DNA of 42,145 nucleotides from Lentisphaerota bacterium (GTDB taxonomy: Bacteria > Verrucomicrobiota > Kiritimatiellia > RFP12 > UBA1067), in contig SUVZ01000001.1 of assembly GCA_015061765.1 (NCBI GenBank), forward strand, positions 1 to 42,145, read 5' to 3'. Under the pieces are notes generated by a model. It did not search any database. It was not told the DNA's origin and saw only the letters and a program-made list of their open reading frames with translations. Made by a program: the position numbers and the translations under genes. Positions 1 to 8,524 of the stretch are shown piece by piece (positions within the stretch are counted from its first letter, which is position 1; every line of letters begins with the position of its first letter).

Positions 1-148
1 CTCGTAATGCTGTTCTGCTCGAACATCACAATCCCGTGGCCCAGTTGCAACGCTCCGATGCGCATGAACAAAGGGAAATCTCGTCAGGAGGTGGCATGAA
101 CCGACCCACACTCATGCACGAAGAGCCCTTTTTTTTGTGATTTTACAC
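1..148. other. Left-edge non-coding or unassignable stretch
   Basis: I see no gene I can defend here. A short + frame is open from the edge to a TGA at 97-99, and a short - frame starts at 65 and runs off the edge; neither gives a recognisable protein. An AGGAGG at 86-91 sits 4 bases before an ATG at 96, but that frame is only 14 codons long. A run of eight T at 131-138 could be the tail of an upstream terminator, but I cannot find a convincing stem. Confidence 0.3.
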
Positions 149-177
149 TTGCATCTGTCAATGGGAAATGATATATT
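149..177 (+). promoter_or_regulatory. Probable rpoD promoter (TTGCAT-N17-TATATT)
   Basis: A -35-like TTGCAT at 149-154 and a -10-like TATATT at 172-177 are separated by exactly 17 bases, and TGA just before the -10 fits an extended -10. Transcription would start near 184, giving a leader of about 42 bases before the rpoD ATG. A TTGACA at 184-189 could belong to a second promoter, but its -10 (around 206-212) is poor. Confidence 0.55.
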
Positions 178-225
178 GCTTCCTTGACATTTCATCATAT
201 AGTCGAATTGTAGTCTGGAGAAGTG

Positions 226-2307
226 ATGGCTTCCAAAAAAACAATCAAGGTGGCAAACAAAAAAGAGTCTGGGAAGAAGACGGTCAAGATGCCCAAAAAG
301 TCTGTCCAGTCCTCTAATGGAGAGGGGTCGATGAAGAAATCCCGTCGTTACAGGCTCGTGGAGGACGAGGAGAGTCCCGAGCTTGCCTCTGCCGAGTCAG
401 AGGAGGAGAACGCCCCTGACGAGGCCCTTTTGGACGAAAGCATGGAGGCTGAGGAGCGGGAAGCCAGCAGACTGGACCTTGAGGAGGTTGCCAAGCAGGC
501 GGATCGCATTGAGAACCAGCAGCCTTCCGATGAGGACGGTGACGGCTCTGCCAAGGGCGACATCGCCATCGATGAAGTCGTGCCCGCGGCTGGTCCTACG
601 ACGGCGAATTCCGACGAATACGATCCTGAGAGCGTTGACGTCATGTCTGATTTCAAGGGACGCAGCGTTCTTGGCGCCGAAGAGCGCAATGCCGTTATCC
701 AGGAGGTGAAGCAGGTCGCCGAGAAGAACGGCGGGTATGTCACGTACGAGCAGCTCAACTCCATCGTCCCTCAGACGGTGCAGGACGAGTCCACGGCCGA
801 CGAGTATCTCATGATACTTCAAGCTCTCAATGTGGATGTCATACATGCCGATACGGTGGAATCGTACCGTGCGAACAAGGATCAGAAGAATGCGCCTGGC
901 CGCAAGCAGTCGGACATGCCGGACGATCCGATCCGCATGTATCTGCACCAGATGGGGCAGGTTCCGCTTCTCACCCGTGAGCAGGAGGTTGAGATATGCA
1001 TGCGCATAGAGGAGGCGGAGGTTCGCGCGAAGGAGCTGTTCAACAGATTTACCTTCGCGCCGAAGATGTACGCGAAGCTTTTGGATAAGCTGGAGCACAT
1101 GGATGAGCGTTTCGACCGCGTTGTGACGGACAAGTTCGACGACAACCGTGACGCCTACATGGCGCAGCTTCCGAAGTTCCGCAAGCAGTTGGCAGACATC
1201 GGCAACAAACTGGCGGTAGTAAGTCAGGAGTATGTCGCCCTTGTCAAGACCCGCACCTCGCCCAATTCGCCGAAACTAAAGGCCGCAGAGAAGAACCTTG
1301 CATTGGTGCGCGGGTCTCTCCGCAGGGTGTTCGACAAACTCAACTTTAAGCAGAAGGTCCTTGAACAGCTGTGTAATGAGGCCGATGAGAAGCTCTATCT
1401 TCCGTACAAGAAGCAGCTTGCCCGCGAGGAGCAGCTCAAGAAACTGCGTCCAAGCAAGAAGCGAGAGGTGGAGCTAAAGGAGGTGCGCGGCCGCATCGCT
1501 CGATACGAGTCGGTGTTCGGCATGCCGCCGAACGAGTTCCTTACTGATTTCGACGTGTTGCGCACCGTCCTCCGCAGAGGGCAGGACGCCCGCACAAAGA
1601 TGGTCGAGGCGAACCTCCGTCTCGTCATCTCCATCGTCAAGAAGTACATGAACCGCGGACTTTCCTTCCTCGATCTCATCCAGGAGGGCAATACGGGCCT
1701 CATGAAGGCGGTGGAGAAGTTCGAGTACAAGAGGGGGTACAAGTTCTCCACGTATGCGACGTGGTGGATTCGCCAGGCGGCGACCCGTGCGATTGCCGAC
1801 CAGGCCCGCACCATCCGCATCCCTGTGCATATGATCGAGACGATCAACAAGCTCATGCGTGTGCAGAAGAAGCTCATCCAGAAGCTTGGGCGCGAACCTC
1901 AGGAGAAGGAGCTGGCGGTCGAAATGGAGATGTCTCCGGAGGACGTCCGCAAGGTCTATCGCATGGCGCAGCAACCGATTTCCCTGCAGTCCAAGGTCGG
2001 AGACTCGGATGACGCCAAGTATGGCGATTTCATCCCTGACACGACAGCCGAGAATCCATCGGAGCAGACGGCGTATGCGATGCTCCGCGAGCGGCTGCAG
2101 GAGATACTGACGACGCTGACTGACCGCGAACGTCAGGTGCTGGACTACCGTTTCGGTTTGACCGACGGCTTCTCCCGCACGCTCGAAGAGGTCGGAAAAC
2201 AGTTCAATGTGACGCGCGAGCGCATCCGCCAGATAGAGGCGAAGGCCCTGCGTAAACTGCGTCATCCCTCCCGGTTGAAGAAGCTCGACGGCTTCCTGGG
2301 AGCCTAA
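226..2307 (+). CDS. rpoD: RNA polymerase primary sigma factor (sigma-70/RpoD)
   Basis: Housekeeping sigma factor, 693 residues, directing core polymerase to -35/-10 promoters. Residues about 1-140 are a Lys-rich then strongly acidic tail. A region 1.1-like domain follows at about 144-205. Region 1.2 starts at about 233 ([16 protein letters not shown]), followed by a non-conserved insert of about 180 residues. Region 2 begins near 461 ([17 protein letters not shown]), with the -10-recognition helix near 509-531 ([20 protein letters not shown]). Region 4 with its helix-turn-helix covers about 631-680 ([20 protein letters not shown]). I chose ATG 226 over the overlapping GTG at 223 because GGAG at 217-220 lies 5 bases before 226. 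It heads a close-packed array that continues through grpE and dnaJ. The full length, region 1.1 and complete region 4 mark the primary sigma, not an alternative one. Confidence 0.97.
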   Translation: MASKKTIKVANKKESGKKTVKMPKKSVQSSNGEGSMKKSRRYRLVEDEESPELASAESEEENAPDEALLDESMEAEEREASRLDLEEVAKQADRIENQQPSDEDGDGSAKGDIAIDEVVPAAGPTTANSDEYDPESVDVMSDFKGRSVLGAEERNAVIQEVKQVAEKNGGYVTYEQLNSIVPQTVQDESTADEYLMILQALNVDVIHADTVESYRANKDQKNAPGRKQSDMPDDPIRMYLHQMGQVPLLTREQEVEICMRIEEAEVRAKELFNRFTFAPKMYAKLLDKLEHMDERFDRVVTDKFDDNRDAYMAQLPKFRKQLADIGNKLAVVSQEYVALVKTRTSPNSPKLKAAEKNLALVRGSLRRVFDKLNFKQKVLEQLCNEADEKLYLPYKKQLAREEQLKKLRPSKKREVELKEVRGRIARYESVFGMPPNEFLTDFDVLRTVLRRGQDARTKMVEANLRLVISIVKKYMNRGLSFLDLIQEGNTGLMKAVEKFEYKRGYKFSTYATWWIRQAATRAIADQARTIRIPVHMIETINKLMRVQKKLIQKLGREPQEKELAVEMEMSPEDVRKVYRMAQQPISLQSKVGDSDDAKYGDFIPDTTAENPSEQTAYAMLRERLQEILTTLTDRERQVLDYRFGLTDGFSRTLEEVGKQFNVTRERIRQIEAKALRKLRHPSRLKKLDGFLGA

Positions 2308-2331
2308 CACAAGAAGAGAAGGAAAAGAAAC

Positions 2332-2808
2332 ATGAGTATCAGTTCACTTATGCTTGCCGCGGCATGTGCGGCAAAATGCACTCCGCATGCCATTGCCGCA
2401 GTGGCAGGTGCGTTTGTTGTCGGATTTGTCGCAGGGCGGCTCACGAAACGATGCAAGTGCGCAGGCAAGAGGCACCATGAATGCGATCATCGTCGCAGGG
2501 ATCGTCAGCCGGCTTCGCGCAAGGAGTCGGCCCGTCAGCCTGTTCCTGCCGGAAGCGTCGAGATATATGTCGGCAATCTCAGCTACGATCTTACGGATGA
2601 TGCGCTCAAGGCTCTCTTTACGGAGTATGGCGCGGTCGCATCGGCTAGGATCGTGACGAACCGTTTCAACGGCAAGTCCAAGGGTTTCGGCTTCGTCGTC
2701 ATGCCGAACCGAGAAGAGGCGGAGAAGGCCATCGCAGCCTATTCCGAGAAGGATTACATGGGGCGCAAGATGCGCGTCAATGAAGCAAAAAACACGATTA
2801 CGGAATGA
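2332..2808 (+). CDS. RRM RNA-binding protein with N-terminal membrane segment
   Basis: 158 residues. Residues 77-153 form an RNA recognition motif, with RNP2 IYVGNL at 78-83 and RNP1 KGFGFVVM at 117-124, both with the aromatic residues that stack on RNA. Ahead of it lie a hydrophobic segment at about 18-36 (ending AGAFVVGFVAG) and a basic, Cys/His-rich stretch with Cys at 12, 16, 41, 43 and 51. Bacterial RRM proteins are usually about 80-100 residues of bare RRM, so the hydrophobic head is unusual and suggests membrane tethering with the RRM in the cytoplasm (inference). The start has an AGAAGGAAAAG ribosome-binding region. It begins 24 bases after rpoD and its stop overlaps the grpE start, so it is probably translated from the rpoD message. 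Confidence 0.85.
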   Translation: MSISSLMLAAACAAKCTPHAIAAVAGAFVVGFVAGRLTKRCKCAGKRHHECDHRRRDRQPASRKESARQPVPAGSVEIYVGNLSYDLTDDALKALFTEYGAVASARIVTNRFNGKSKGFGFVVMPNREEAEKAIAAYSEKDYMGRKMRVNEAKNTITE

Positions 2809-3425
2809 TGAGCGAGGAAGAGTCAAAGAAGACGTCCGCTGAAGAGACTGCGGGCGCAGAGACGTCTCCGGAGGAAAAGCCGGAGACGTCTGGTGCGAAT
2901 GGCGCGGAAGAGGTTGCTGCGGACGGGGAACCTGCCGTGGAGCAGGGTCCGGAGAATGGCGCGGAACCGGCCAATGAGGCGGAATCGGAGACTGCGTCTG
3001 AGCCGGACTGGAAGGACATGTATGCCCGGATGCTCGCCGATTTCGACAACTACCGAAAGCGCGTCTCGCGTGACCGTGAGGAGCTTGTGAAGTTCGCCGC
3101 GTCGGAGACGGTCAAGGATATGCTTGTCACGGCGGACAATCTTGCGCTTGCGATAGGGCAGGCGAAGGATCCGGAGGATCCGTTCGTGAAGGGCGTACAG
3201 CTTGCCTACGAAGGCTTTCTCAAGGCGCTCAAGGATCATGGCGCGGAGCCGTTCGAGTCTGTCGGCGAAGAGCTGGACCCGAATCGCCACGAGGCAATCG
3301 CCACATTGCCGTCTGACGATGTGGAAGAGGGCCGGATCTCCACCGAGGTGAAGAAGGGATGGATGTTGAACGGACGTCTCCTGCGCGCGGCGCAGGTGGT
3401 CGTTTCGTCGGGTCCCGCGAAATAG
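2805..3425 (+). CDS. grpE: GrpE, nucleotide exchange factor of DnaK
   Basis: Co-chaperone that releases ADP from DnaK. 206 residues. Residues 1-65 are acidic and low-complexity (Glu, Ala, Gly, Ser), a variable tail common in GrpE. The coiled-coil begins at WKDMYARMLADFDNYRKRV, matching the family's NYRKR signature. The C-terminal beta domain includes DPNRHEAI and ends KKGWMLNGRLLRAAQVVVS. The ATG at 2805 overlaps the preceding TGA (ATGA) and is followed directly by a second ATG at 2808, so the start could be either; both imply translational coupling to the RRM gene. dnaJ follows 18 bases on. No dnaK is present in the window. Confidence 0.96.
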   Translation: MMSEEESKKTSAEETAGAETSPEEKPETSGANGAEEVAADGEPAVEQGPENGAEPANEAESETASEPDWKDMYARMLADFDNYRKRVSRDREELVKFAASETVKDMLVTADNLALAIGQAKDPEDPFVKGVQLAYEGFLKALKDHGAEPFESVGEELDPNRHEAIATLPSDDVEEGRISTEVKKGWMLNGRLLRAAQVVVSSGPAK

Positions 3426-3443
3426 CGAAGGCAGTTTTCCGTC

Positions 3444-4634
3444 ATGGCAGATAAGAGAGACTACTATGAGGTGCTTGGCGTGTCCAAGTCTGCGAGCGCG
3501 GACGAGATCAAGTCCGCCTACCGCAAGCTTGCGATGAAGTACCATCCCGACCGCAATCCCGGAGACGAGGCCGCCAAGGCCAAGTTCCAGGAGGCGTCCG
3601 AGGCATATGAGGTGCTGTCGAACGACGAAAAGCGCCAGCGCTACGACCAGTTTGGACATCAGGGCGTGAATTTCGGTCCGGGCGGCTTTGACTTCGGCAG
3701 GGATTTCTCGCATTTCCAGGATATCGATCTCGGGGACATCCTGAACTCCGTCTTCGGCGGCGGAATGGGCGGCGGAGGTTTTGGTGGATTCGGCGGCATG
3801 TTCGGCGGTGGTCGACGTCAGGCGGATCCTGAAGGCCCCCAGCGCGGCGCCGACATGTCGATGGAGCTGGAGGTCGATTTCGAGGAGGCCCTTTTCGGCA
3901 GCGAACGCACGCTGGACCTGACGCTTCCCGAGGAGTGCGACCAGTGCCACGGTTCCGGGGCGGCGAAGGGATCCAGGCGGACGACATGTTCGACCTGCGG
4001 AGGACGCGGCGCGGTCGTGCGCGGAAACGGCTTCTTCCAGGTGCGCCAGACGTGTCCGAAATGCGGCGGCGAAGGTTCGGTCATAGAGCAGCCTTGCCCG
4101 TCGTGCCATGGCTCAGGGCAGATGCGCTCGAAGCGCCAGGTCTCGCTCAGGATTCCGAAGGGCGTGGATACCGGGTCGCGTCTGCGTCTCTCCGGCAAGG
4201 GCGGCGGCGGTCTTCGTGGTGGCGAGCCGGGCGACCTTTATGTGGTCGTGCGCGTGCGCGATTCCGAGATTTTCGTCCGAGACGGACTTGATCTTGCGGT
4301 CGACGTTCCTGTGTCTCCCGTCGTGGCGGCGGTCGGTGGATCGGTCGACGTTCCCACGCCGGAAGGCGTCGCGAACCTCAAGATACCTTCGGGCACGCCA
4401 AACGGAAAGCTTTTCCGCCTCCGCGGGAAGGGCATGCCTTCCCTCCGCGGAATGGGTACGGGCGATCTCGTGGTGCGGATCGTATTCGAGGTCCCGCAGC
4501 GCCTGACGGCAAAGCAGCGTGGCATGCTTGACGATCTGGCGAAGATTCTCGAGCCCGAGAACTTTCCGGAGTCGCAGAAACTCTCCGCAGCGGCGAAGAA
4601 ATTCTACTCGCGCAAGGAAAAGCTCTGCGGATAA
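3444..4634 (+). CDS. dnaJ: DnaJ, Hsp40 co-chaperone
   Basis: Class I J-protein, 396 residues, which stimulates the DnaK ATPase and delivers unfolded substrates. The J domain is residues 1-70 with the HPD tripeptide at 34-36. A Gly/Phe-rich linker follows (about 75-125, many GGFGG repeats). Four zinc-binding CxxCxGxG motifs follow at about 165 (CDQCHGSG), 182 (CSTCGGRG), 204 (CPKCGGEG) and 218 (CPSCHGSG). The C-terminal substrate-binding domains end [11 protein letters not shown]. The start is unambiguous from the [13 protein letters not shown] beginning, although the ribosome-binding site (AAGG well upstream) is weak. It is linked to grpE as in many bacteria. Confidence 0.98.
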   Translation: MADKRDYYEVLGVSKSASADEIKSAYRKLAMKYHPDRNPGDEAAKAKFQEASEAYEVLSNDEKRQRYDQFGHQGVNFGPGGFDFGRDFSHFQDIDLGDILNSVFGGGMGGGGFGGFGGMFGGGRRQADPEGPQRGADMSMELEVDFEEALFGSERTLDLTLPEECDQCHGSGAAKGSRRTTCSTCGGRGAVVRGNGFFQVRQTCPKCGGEGSVIEQPCPSCHGSGQMRSKRQVSLRIPKGVDTGSRLRLSGKGGGGLRGGEPGDLYVVVRVRDSEIFVRDGLDLAVDVPVSPVVAAVGGSVDVPTPEGVANLKIPSGTPNGKLFRLRGKGMPSLRGMGTGDLVVRIVFEVPQRLTAKQRGMLDDLAKILEPENFPESQKLSAAAKKFYSRKEKLCG

Positions 4635-5165
4635 ATGCAGCGTACAATGCGCAAAGTACTTTTGCATACCTGCTGTGGACCTTGCGCGTCGGCATGCGTC
4701 CCGCGTCTTAAAGACGCGGGACATGCTGTTGCAATGTGCTTCGCGAACTCCAACATCGACACGCGCGAGGAGTTTGAGAAGCGTCTGGCTTCGGCTCGCA
4801 GACTGGCCGAGGCCGAGGGCGTTGAGTTGGTGGTGGCCCCGTATGACCATGAAGAATGGCTTCGCGAGGTTGCCGCCGGTTTTGAAGACGAGCCGGAGAA
4901 GGGACGCCGGTGCGAACGCTGCTTCCGCTACAACCTTGCGAAGACGGTAGAATATCTTGAGGCCTGTGGCTGCGACTCGTTCTGCACTTCGCTGACGGTC
5001 AGCCCGCACAAGCCGAGTGCGGTTGTGTTCTCCTCTTCGGTCGATCCCCGATTCCTCAAGGAGGATTTCAAGAAGAAAGAGGGGTTCAAGATATCTGTGA
5101 AGCGTGCCGCCGAACTTGGTCTCTATCGGCAGTTGTATTGCGGCTGTGAATTCTCTAGGCGATAA
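4635..5165 (+). CDS. queH: Epoxyqueuosine reductase QueH
   Basis: 176-residue DUF208/QueH protein, which catalyses the last step of queuosine formation in the tRNA wobble base. It is the non-cobalamin alternative to QueG. Visible family marks: HTCCGPC near the N-terminus, CERCFRYNL near residue 96, SPHK near 122, and YRQLYCGCEFS at the C-terminus. These cysteines are expected to bind iron-sulfur and another metal. The ATG directly follows the dnaJ stop codon. A second in-frame ATG at 4647 would give MRKVLLHTCC, the more usual N-terminus, so the start is uncertain by four codons. No other queuosine gene is in the window. Confidence 0.93.
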   Translation: MQRTMRKVLLHTCCGPCASACVPRLKDAGHAVAMCFANSNIDTREEFEKRLASARRLAEAEGVELVVAPYDHEEWLREVAAGFEDEPEKGRRCERCFRYNLAKTVEYLEACGCDSFCTSLTVSPHKPSAVVFSSSVDPRFLKEDFKKKEGFKISVKRAAELGLYRQLYCGCEFSRR

Positions 5166-5178
5166 ACGGAGGCGAGAA

Positions 5179-5562
5179 ATGCTGCTGGAGCTTAATGGCA
5201 TTGACGTGGACTGCATTATCGGGGAACGCCCGGATGAGCGTCTGCGCACACAGAGACTGATGGTGGACGTCAGGCTTGACATCTGCGACCGATCGGCAAC
5301 AAGCGACAACCTTGAGGATACGGTTGACTATGCGGCTCTCACCGAACATATCCGCAATGCTCTTGTGTCGGCAGAGTGCCGCATGATAGAACGTGCTGCA
5401 AAGGTGGTTCATGACCTGTGCATCGCCGATCCAAAAGTCCGGGCGGCGTCGGTCAAGGTGACCAAGGCTGGGGCTATACCTCACCTCGTCTCAGCCTCGG
5501 CGACATTTGCCGACAGGAGGATGTTGGAAGTCAATGAAGGGGGTGTCTGTAACTATGGATAG
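5179..5562 (+). CDS. folB: Dihydroneopterin aldolase FolB
   Basis: 127-residue small tunnel-fold enzyme of folate synthesis, which cleaves 7,8-dihydroneopterin to 6-hydroxymethyl-dihydropterin. Family marks: an early GIDVDCIIGERPDER stretch, TVDYAALTEHIR (the conserved DTVDY substrate contact) and VTKAGAIPH near residue 100, whose Lys matches the catalytic Lys. The reading frame is open further upstream, but ATG 5179 follows GGAGG (5168-5172) by 6 bases and gives the normal N-terminus. It starts 13 bases after queH, and its last codons overlap the proposed ispG start. Confidence 0.9.
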   Translation: MLLELNGIDVDCIIGERPDERLRTQRLMVDVRLDICDRSATSDNLEDTVDYAALTEHIRNALVSAECRMIERAAKVVHDLCIADPKVRAASVKVTKAGAIPHLVSASATFADRRMLEVNEGGVCNYG

Positions 5563-6598
5563 GAATACGAGGCAAGTGCATGTCGGCAAGGTGCCGATCG
5601 GTGGTAATGCTCCAGTCAGCGTACAGACTATGCTTGCGGACGATCCTCATGATCTCCGGTCTATTGTGACGCATCTTGAAAGTTGTGCGAAGGCTGGGGC
5701 TGACATTGTGCGTTTGACGGTTCCGGATATCGATGCGGCTAAAGTGCTCGGCGCGGCCGCAAAGAAAAGTCCAGTGCCGTTGGTCGCCGATGTCCATTTC
5801 GACTATCGTTGTGCATTGGCGGCAAGAGAGCATGGTGTACATGCGTTGAGACTCAACCCCGGCAATATCGGAGGCCGTGATCGTGTACAGGCCGTTGCCC
5901 GCGCGGCGATGGCGAAGAGAATCCCGATCAGGATCGGAGTGAATGGTGGAAGCCTTGAAAAAGGCGAGACTCTCGTGTCGTCTGCGCTGAAGCACGTGAA
6001 GCTTCTTGAAGATGAGGGTTTTCGCGATATTGTCGTGTCCGTGAAGGCGTCTAATGTGGCAGACACCCTTGCCGCCTACCGAGAACTGGCGGAACGGACC
6101 GATCTGCCGCTTCATGTAGGACTTACGGAGGCCGGTACGTTCATGCGCGGCACCGTTCATTCCTCTGTCGCGCTTGGCATTCTGCTCTCGGAAGGAATTG
6201 GCGATACGATTCGCGTTTCGCTGACCGACACGCCGGAAAAAGAGATTGCTGTCGGTCTTGAGATATTGCGTTCGCTTGGCATGCGGTCGCCAGGACCGTC
6301 AGTGACGAGTTGCCCTACCTGTGGCCGCACAAAGTGTGATGTCAAGGGTGTGGCGGAGTCCGTTGAGTCAGGTCTTGCGGGGCTGGCGGCGGAGTTCGGG
6401 CGCCGCGGCTTGAAATTTCCCAAGATCGCAGTGATGGGATGTGTGGTTAATGGGCCGGGAGAGGCAAAAGGCGCCGATATTGCGCTATGTGGCGGCGATG
6501 GGGTGTTTCTTCTGTATGAGGGCGGCGAACTGCAGGGGAAAATACCGGAGTCTGAAGCTGTGGATTCGGTTCTCTCGGCTGTTCGGCGTTGCATGTGA
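5555..6598 (+). CDS. ispG: 4-hydroxy-3-methylbut-2-enyl diphosphate synthase IspG
   Basis: Iron-sulfur enzyme of the non-mevalonate isoprenoid pathway, converting MEcPP to HMBPP. About 347 residues, the compact bacterial form without the middle insert of plant enzymes. The TIM barrel shows VPLVADVHFDYR, LRLNPGNIGG and IPIRIGVNGGSLE. The 4Fe-4S ligands are the two Cys of SCPTCGR and the one in MGCVVNGPGEAKGAD. ATG 5555 lies inside the folB stop region and gives MDRNTRQVHVGKVPIG, matching family N-termini. An in-frame ATG at 5534, 13 bases after AGGAGG (5515-5520), is a possible start seven codons earlier. It ends the rpoD-to-ispG array. Later products here (MurG, UppP, MenG-like) use isoprenoid lipids. 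Confidence 0.96.
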   Translation: MDRNTRQVHVGKVPIGGNAPVSVQTMLADDPHDLRSIVTHLESCAKAGADIVRLTVPDIDAAKVLGAAAKKSPVPLVADVHFDYRCALAAREHGVHALRLNPGNIGGRDRVQAVARAAMAKRIPIRIGVNGGSLEKGETLVSSALKHVKLLEDEGFRDIVVSVKASNVADTLAAYRELAERTDLPLHVGLTEAGTFMRGTVHSSVALGILLSEGIGDTIRVSLTDTPEKEIAVGLEILRSLGMRSPGPSVTSCPTCGRTKCDVKGVAESVESGLAGLAAEFGRRGLKFPKIAVMGCVVNGPGEAKGADIALCGGDGVFLLYEGGELQGKIPESEAVDSVLSAVRRCM

Positions 6599-6773
6599 CG
6601 GCTTTCGACATGGGAAGTGGGGGTGTGATAAATTCAGGGTGTTTTCCCTCTGTCTGTCGGGGCGATTGAGGCAGAATAAGGCTGGCATCGGCAAGTGAGG
6701 GCATTCTGTCGTTCGGCGCATCAACAATCAGAGGAGGAAAACAACTAAATCTTATCCTGTGAAATGGAGGATG

Positions 6774-6782
6774 TGGTACAAT
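6774..6782 (+). promoter_or_regulatory. Extended -10 promoter TGGTACAAT
   Basis: TGG at 6774-6776 followed by TACAAT at 6777-6782 matches the TGGTAYAAT motif seen ahead of several genes in this window. Predicted transcription start is near 6789, upstream of the GTG candidates at 6807 and 6834 of the membrane protein gene. No good -35 is seen. Confidence 0.5.
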
Positions 6783-6833
6783 TGCAAACATTTCGCTTTC
6801 GATTCTGTGAAGGCGCGGAGAGATTGCAGTCAG

Positions 6834-8522
6834 GTGAGTAGATATCTCCCATATGTTTTGACTGTTTTTGCGGTTCTTGCGGTGTTTGCCGGAACCGCCG
6901 GTTTTTCGTACATTGGACTGGATGACGCCGGATATACGTTCCGGAATCCATTTGTCGCGACAGGACTCTCGCTGTCCAATGTCGTTGAGAGCTTCACGAA
7001 CTTCAGTCACGGCGGCATATGGATGCCGATCACGTACATTTCGTACATGATCGACATTGAACTGTCAAGGTTCTTCGGCGTTACGCTTTCCGTGTGGATG
7101 CATCTTGTGAATGTGCTCTTTCATGCCCTGAATGCGGTTATGCTGTTCCATCTTGCGCGTCGGGTGGGTGCGGTTGCCGGCGGCAGAGGGTCTTCTTTCG
7201 CGCTTCTGCTTGCCGTCCTGTTCTGGGCGATCCATCCGCTGCGGGCGGAACCTGTAGCCTGGATTGCCTGCCGCAAGGAAATGCTGTGGGGCTTCTTCTC
7301 GCTTTCCGCGATGGTATTCTGGTTAAGGTCGCTGGTTGATGAAGGCAGGCCTGTTGCCATCGGGCTGTTCCGCCTTGCCGCTTTGCTGCTGTTTGCCGCC
7401 GCATGCCTTTCCAAGCCGTCGGCCATGTGTTTCCCGGTTCTTGCGCTGGCGCTTCACCTGCTGTTGAGATTCGGTGCGGAGCAGGGACGCGAAGGCTGTC
7501 GCTTTACGCCGCCGGTCAGGGCGTGTTATGCGGCGATGTTCGTTCTTGCCGGCGGGACTGCCATTGCCGCCGCGTATTCGCAGACGCATGTGGCCGGGCA
7601 GGAGGCGGTCGCTCTTTTCGCCGCGCCGCTGCACCACCGAATCGTCCATGCGCTTTCCGCGCTCGGGTTTTACGTGCGTGCGACGGTCTGGCCGTCCGGA
7701 CTTCACGTCGATTGCCGGATAGTGGAGGGAATCATGCCTTTGGGCGGAGTCGGCAATCTCATCGCCCTTGCGCTGGCTGCGCTTGCGGCGCTGTCGGTCG
7801 CCGTGCGGGTTCGCATCTGGCGGATCTCGTGCGTATCGGCCGCATGCGTGTTTTCGTTCGTCTGGTTCATTGTTCCGCTCGTGCCGACTCTGGGGCTTCT
7901 GGGTTCCTTCGGAATCGAGGCGCACGCGGACAGATTCGCGTATCTGCCGACGATGTCCGTTGTGTTCCTTGCCGCACTCGTGCCAGTGCCGTCCTGTGCC
8001 GCGAGGCTTGCCTCCCGTGCGGCGCTCCGCAGGGCTATGGTGCTGGCCGTCGCGGCATATGCGGTTGCGGCGTTCCGTCAGACCCGTTTCTGGAGCGACG
8101 ACCACACGGCGCATCGGCGGGCGCTTGAGTGCGATCCGCTCCATCCGCGCGCCATGGTGCATGTGGGGGATGCGCTGTGCGCAAGGTTCAGGGACTTCGA
8201 CAAGGGCATAGCACTCTATCGCAAAAGCTTGGCCCTGCGTCCGCGGGAGTACGTCAAGTACCGTCTTGCCTATGCGCTTGCCTCGCGCGGAAACTGGGAC
8301 GATTTCCTGGAGGTGAAACGGCTCGGCGCGGATGTCGCCAAAGACCCTTCGCTGGATGGACGGGGAATGATGCTTGACGCGCTCGGCACCGCATATATGG
8401 TGGAGGGCGACTGGGAGAATGCGGTCAGGATGTTCAAGGCGTCGATCGATGCGCCTGGGCGCTTCTGGCCCAAGGCCTCCACCAGGCGCAAGCTCGATGA
8501 ATGTCTCGAAAGGATCAACTGA
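6834..8522 (+). CDS. Polytopic glycosyltransferase-like membrane protein with C-terminal TPRs
   Basis: About 562 residues. The first part is many hydrophobic segments. Its early loop carries the LDDAGYTFRNPFV and WMPITYISYMIDIELSRFFG features, then FWAIHPLRAEPVAWIACRKE, which resemble TMTC/DUF1736-type protein O-mannosyltransferase-like proteins (GT-C fold), common in PVC bacteria. The acidic DD pair in the first loop fits the metal/lipid-phosphate site of that fold. The last ~130 residues look like TPR repeats (FDKGIALYRKSLALRPREY; GDWENAVRMFKASIDAPG). Substrate unknown. The frame is open back to GTG 6759, but the TGGTACAAT promoter overlaps codons there. GTG 6834, preceded by GGAGAG (6817-6822), gives MSRYLPYVLTVFAVL; GTG 6807 is the alternative. 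Confidence 0.75.
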   Translation: MSRYLPYVLTVFAVLAVFAGTAGFSYIGLDDAGYTFRNPFVATGLSLSNVVESFTNFSHGGIWMPITYISYMIDIELSRFFGVTLSVWMHLVNVLFHALNAVMLFHLARRVGAVAGGRGSSFALLLAVLFWAIHPLRAEPVAWIACRKEMLWGFFSLSAMVFWLRSLVDEGRPVAIGLFRLAALLLFAAACLSKPSAMCFPVLALALHLLLRFGAEQGREGCRFTPPVRACYAAMFVLAGGTAIAAAYSQTHVAGQEAVALFAAPLHHRIVHALSALGFYVRATVWPSGLHVDCRIVEGIMPLGGVGNLIALALAALAALSVAVRVRIWRISCVSAACVFSFVWFIVPLVPTLGLLGSFGIEAHADRFAYLPTMSVVFLAALVPVPSCAARLASRAALRRAMVLAVAAYAVAAFRQTRFWSDDHTAHRRALECDPLHPRAMVHVGDALCARFRDFDKGIALYRKSLALRPREYVKYRLAYALASRGNWDDFLEVKRLGADVAKDPSLDGRGMMLDALGTAYMVEGDWENAVRMFKASIDAPGRFWPKASTRRKLDECLERIN

Positions 8523-8524
8523 AC

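Noticed and set aside
1..99. Short open frames at the left edge (one + to TGA 97-99, one - from 65)
   Set aside because: Too short, no recognisable product, and no supporting ribosome-binding site for the - frame.
86..140. AGGAGG followed by a 14-codon ORF (ATG 96)
   Set aside because: Spacing is tight, the peptide is unremarkable, and the ORF lies upstream of the likely rpoD promoter.
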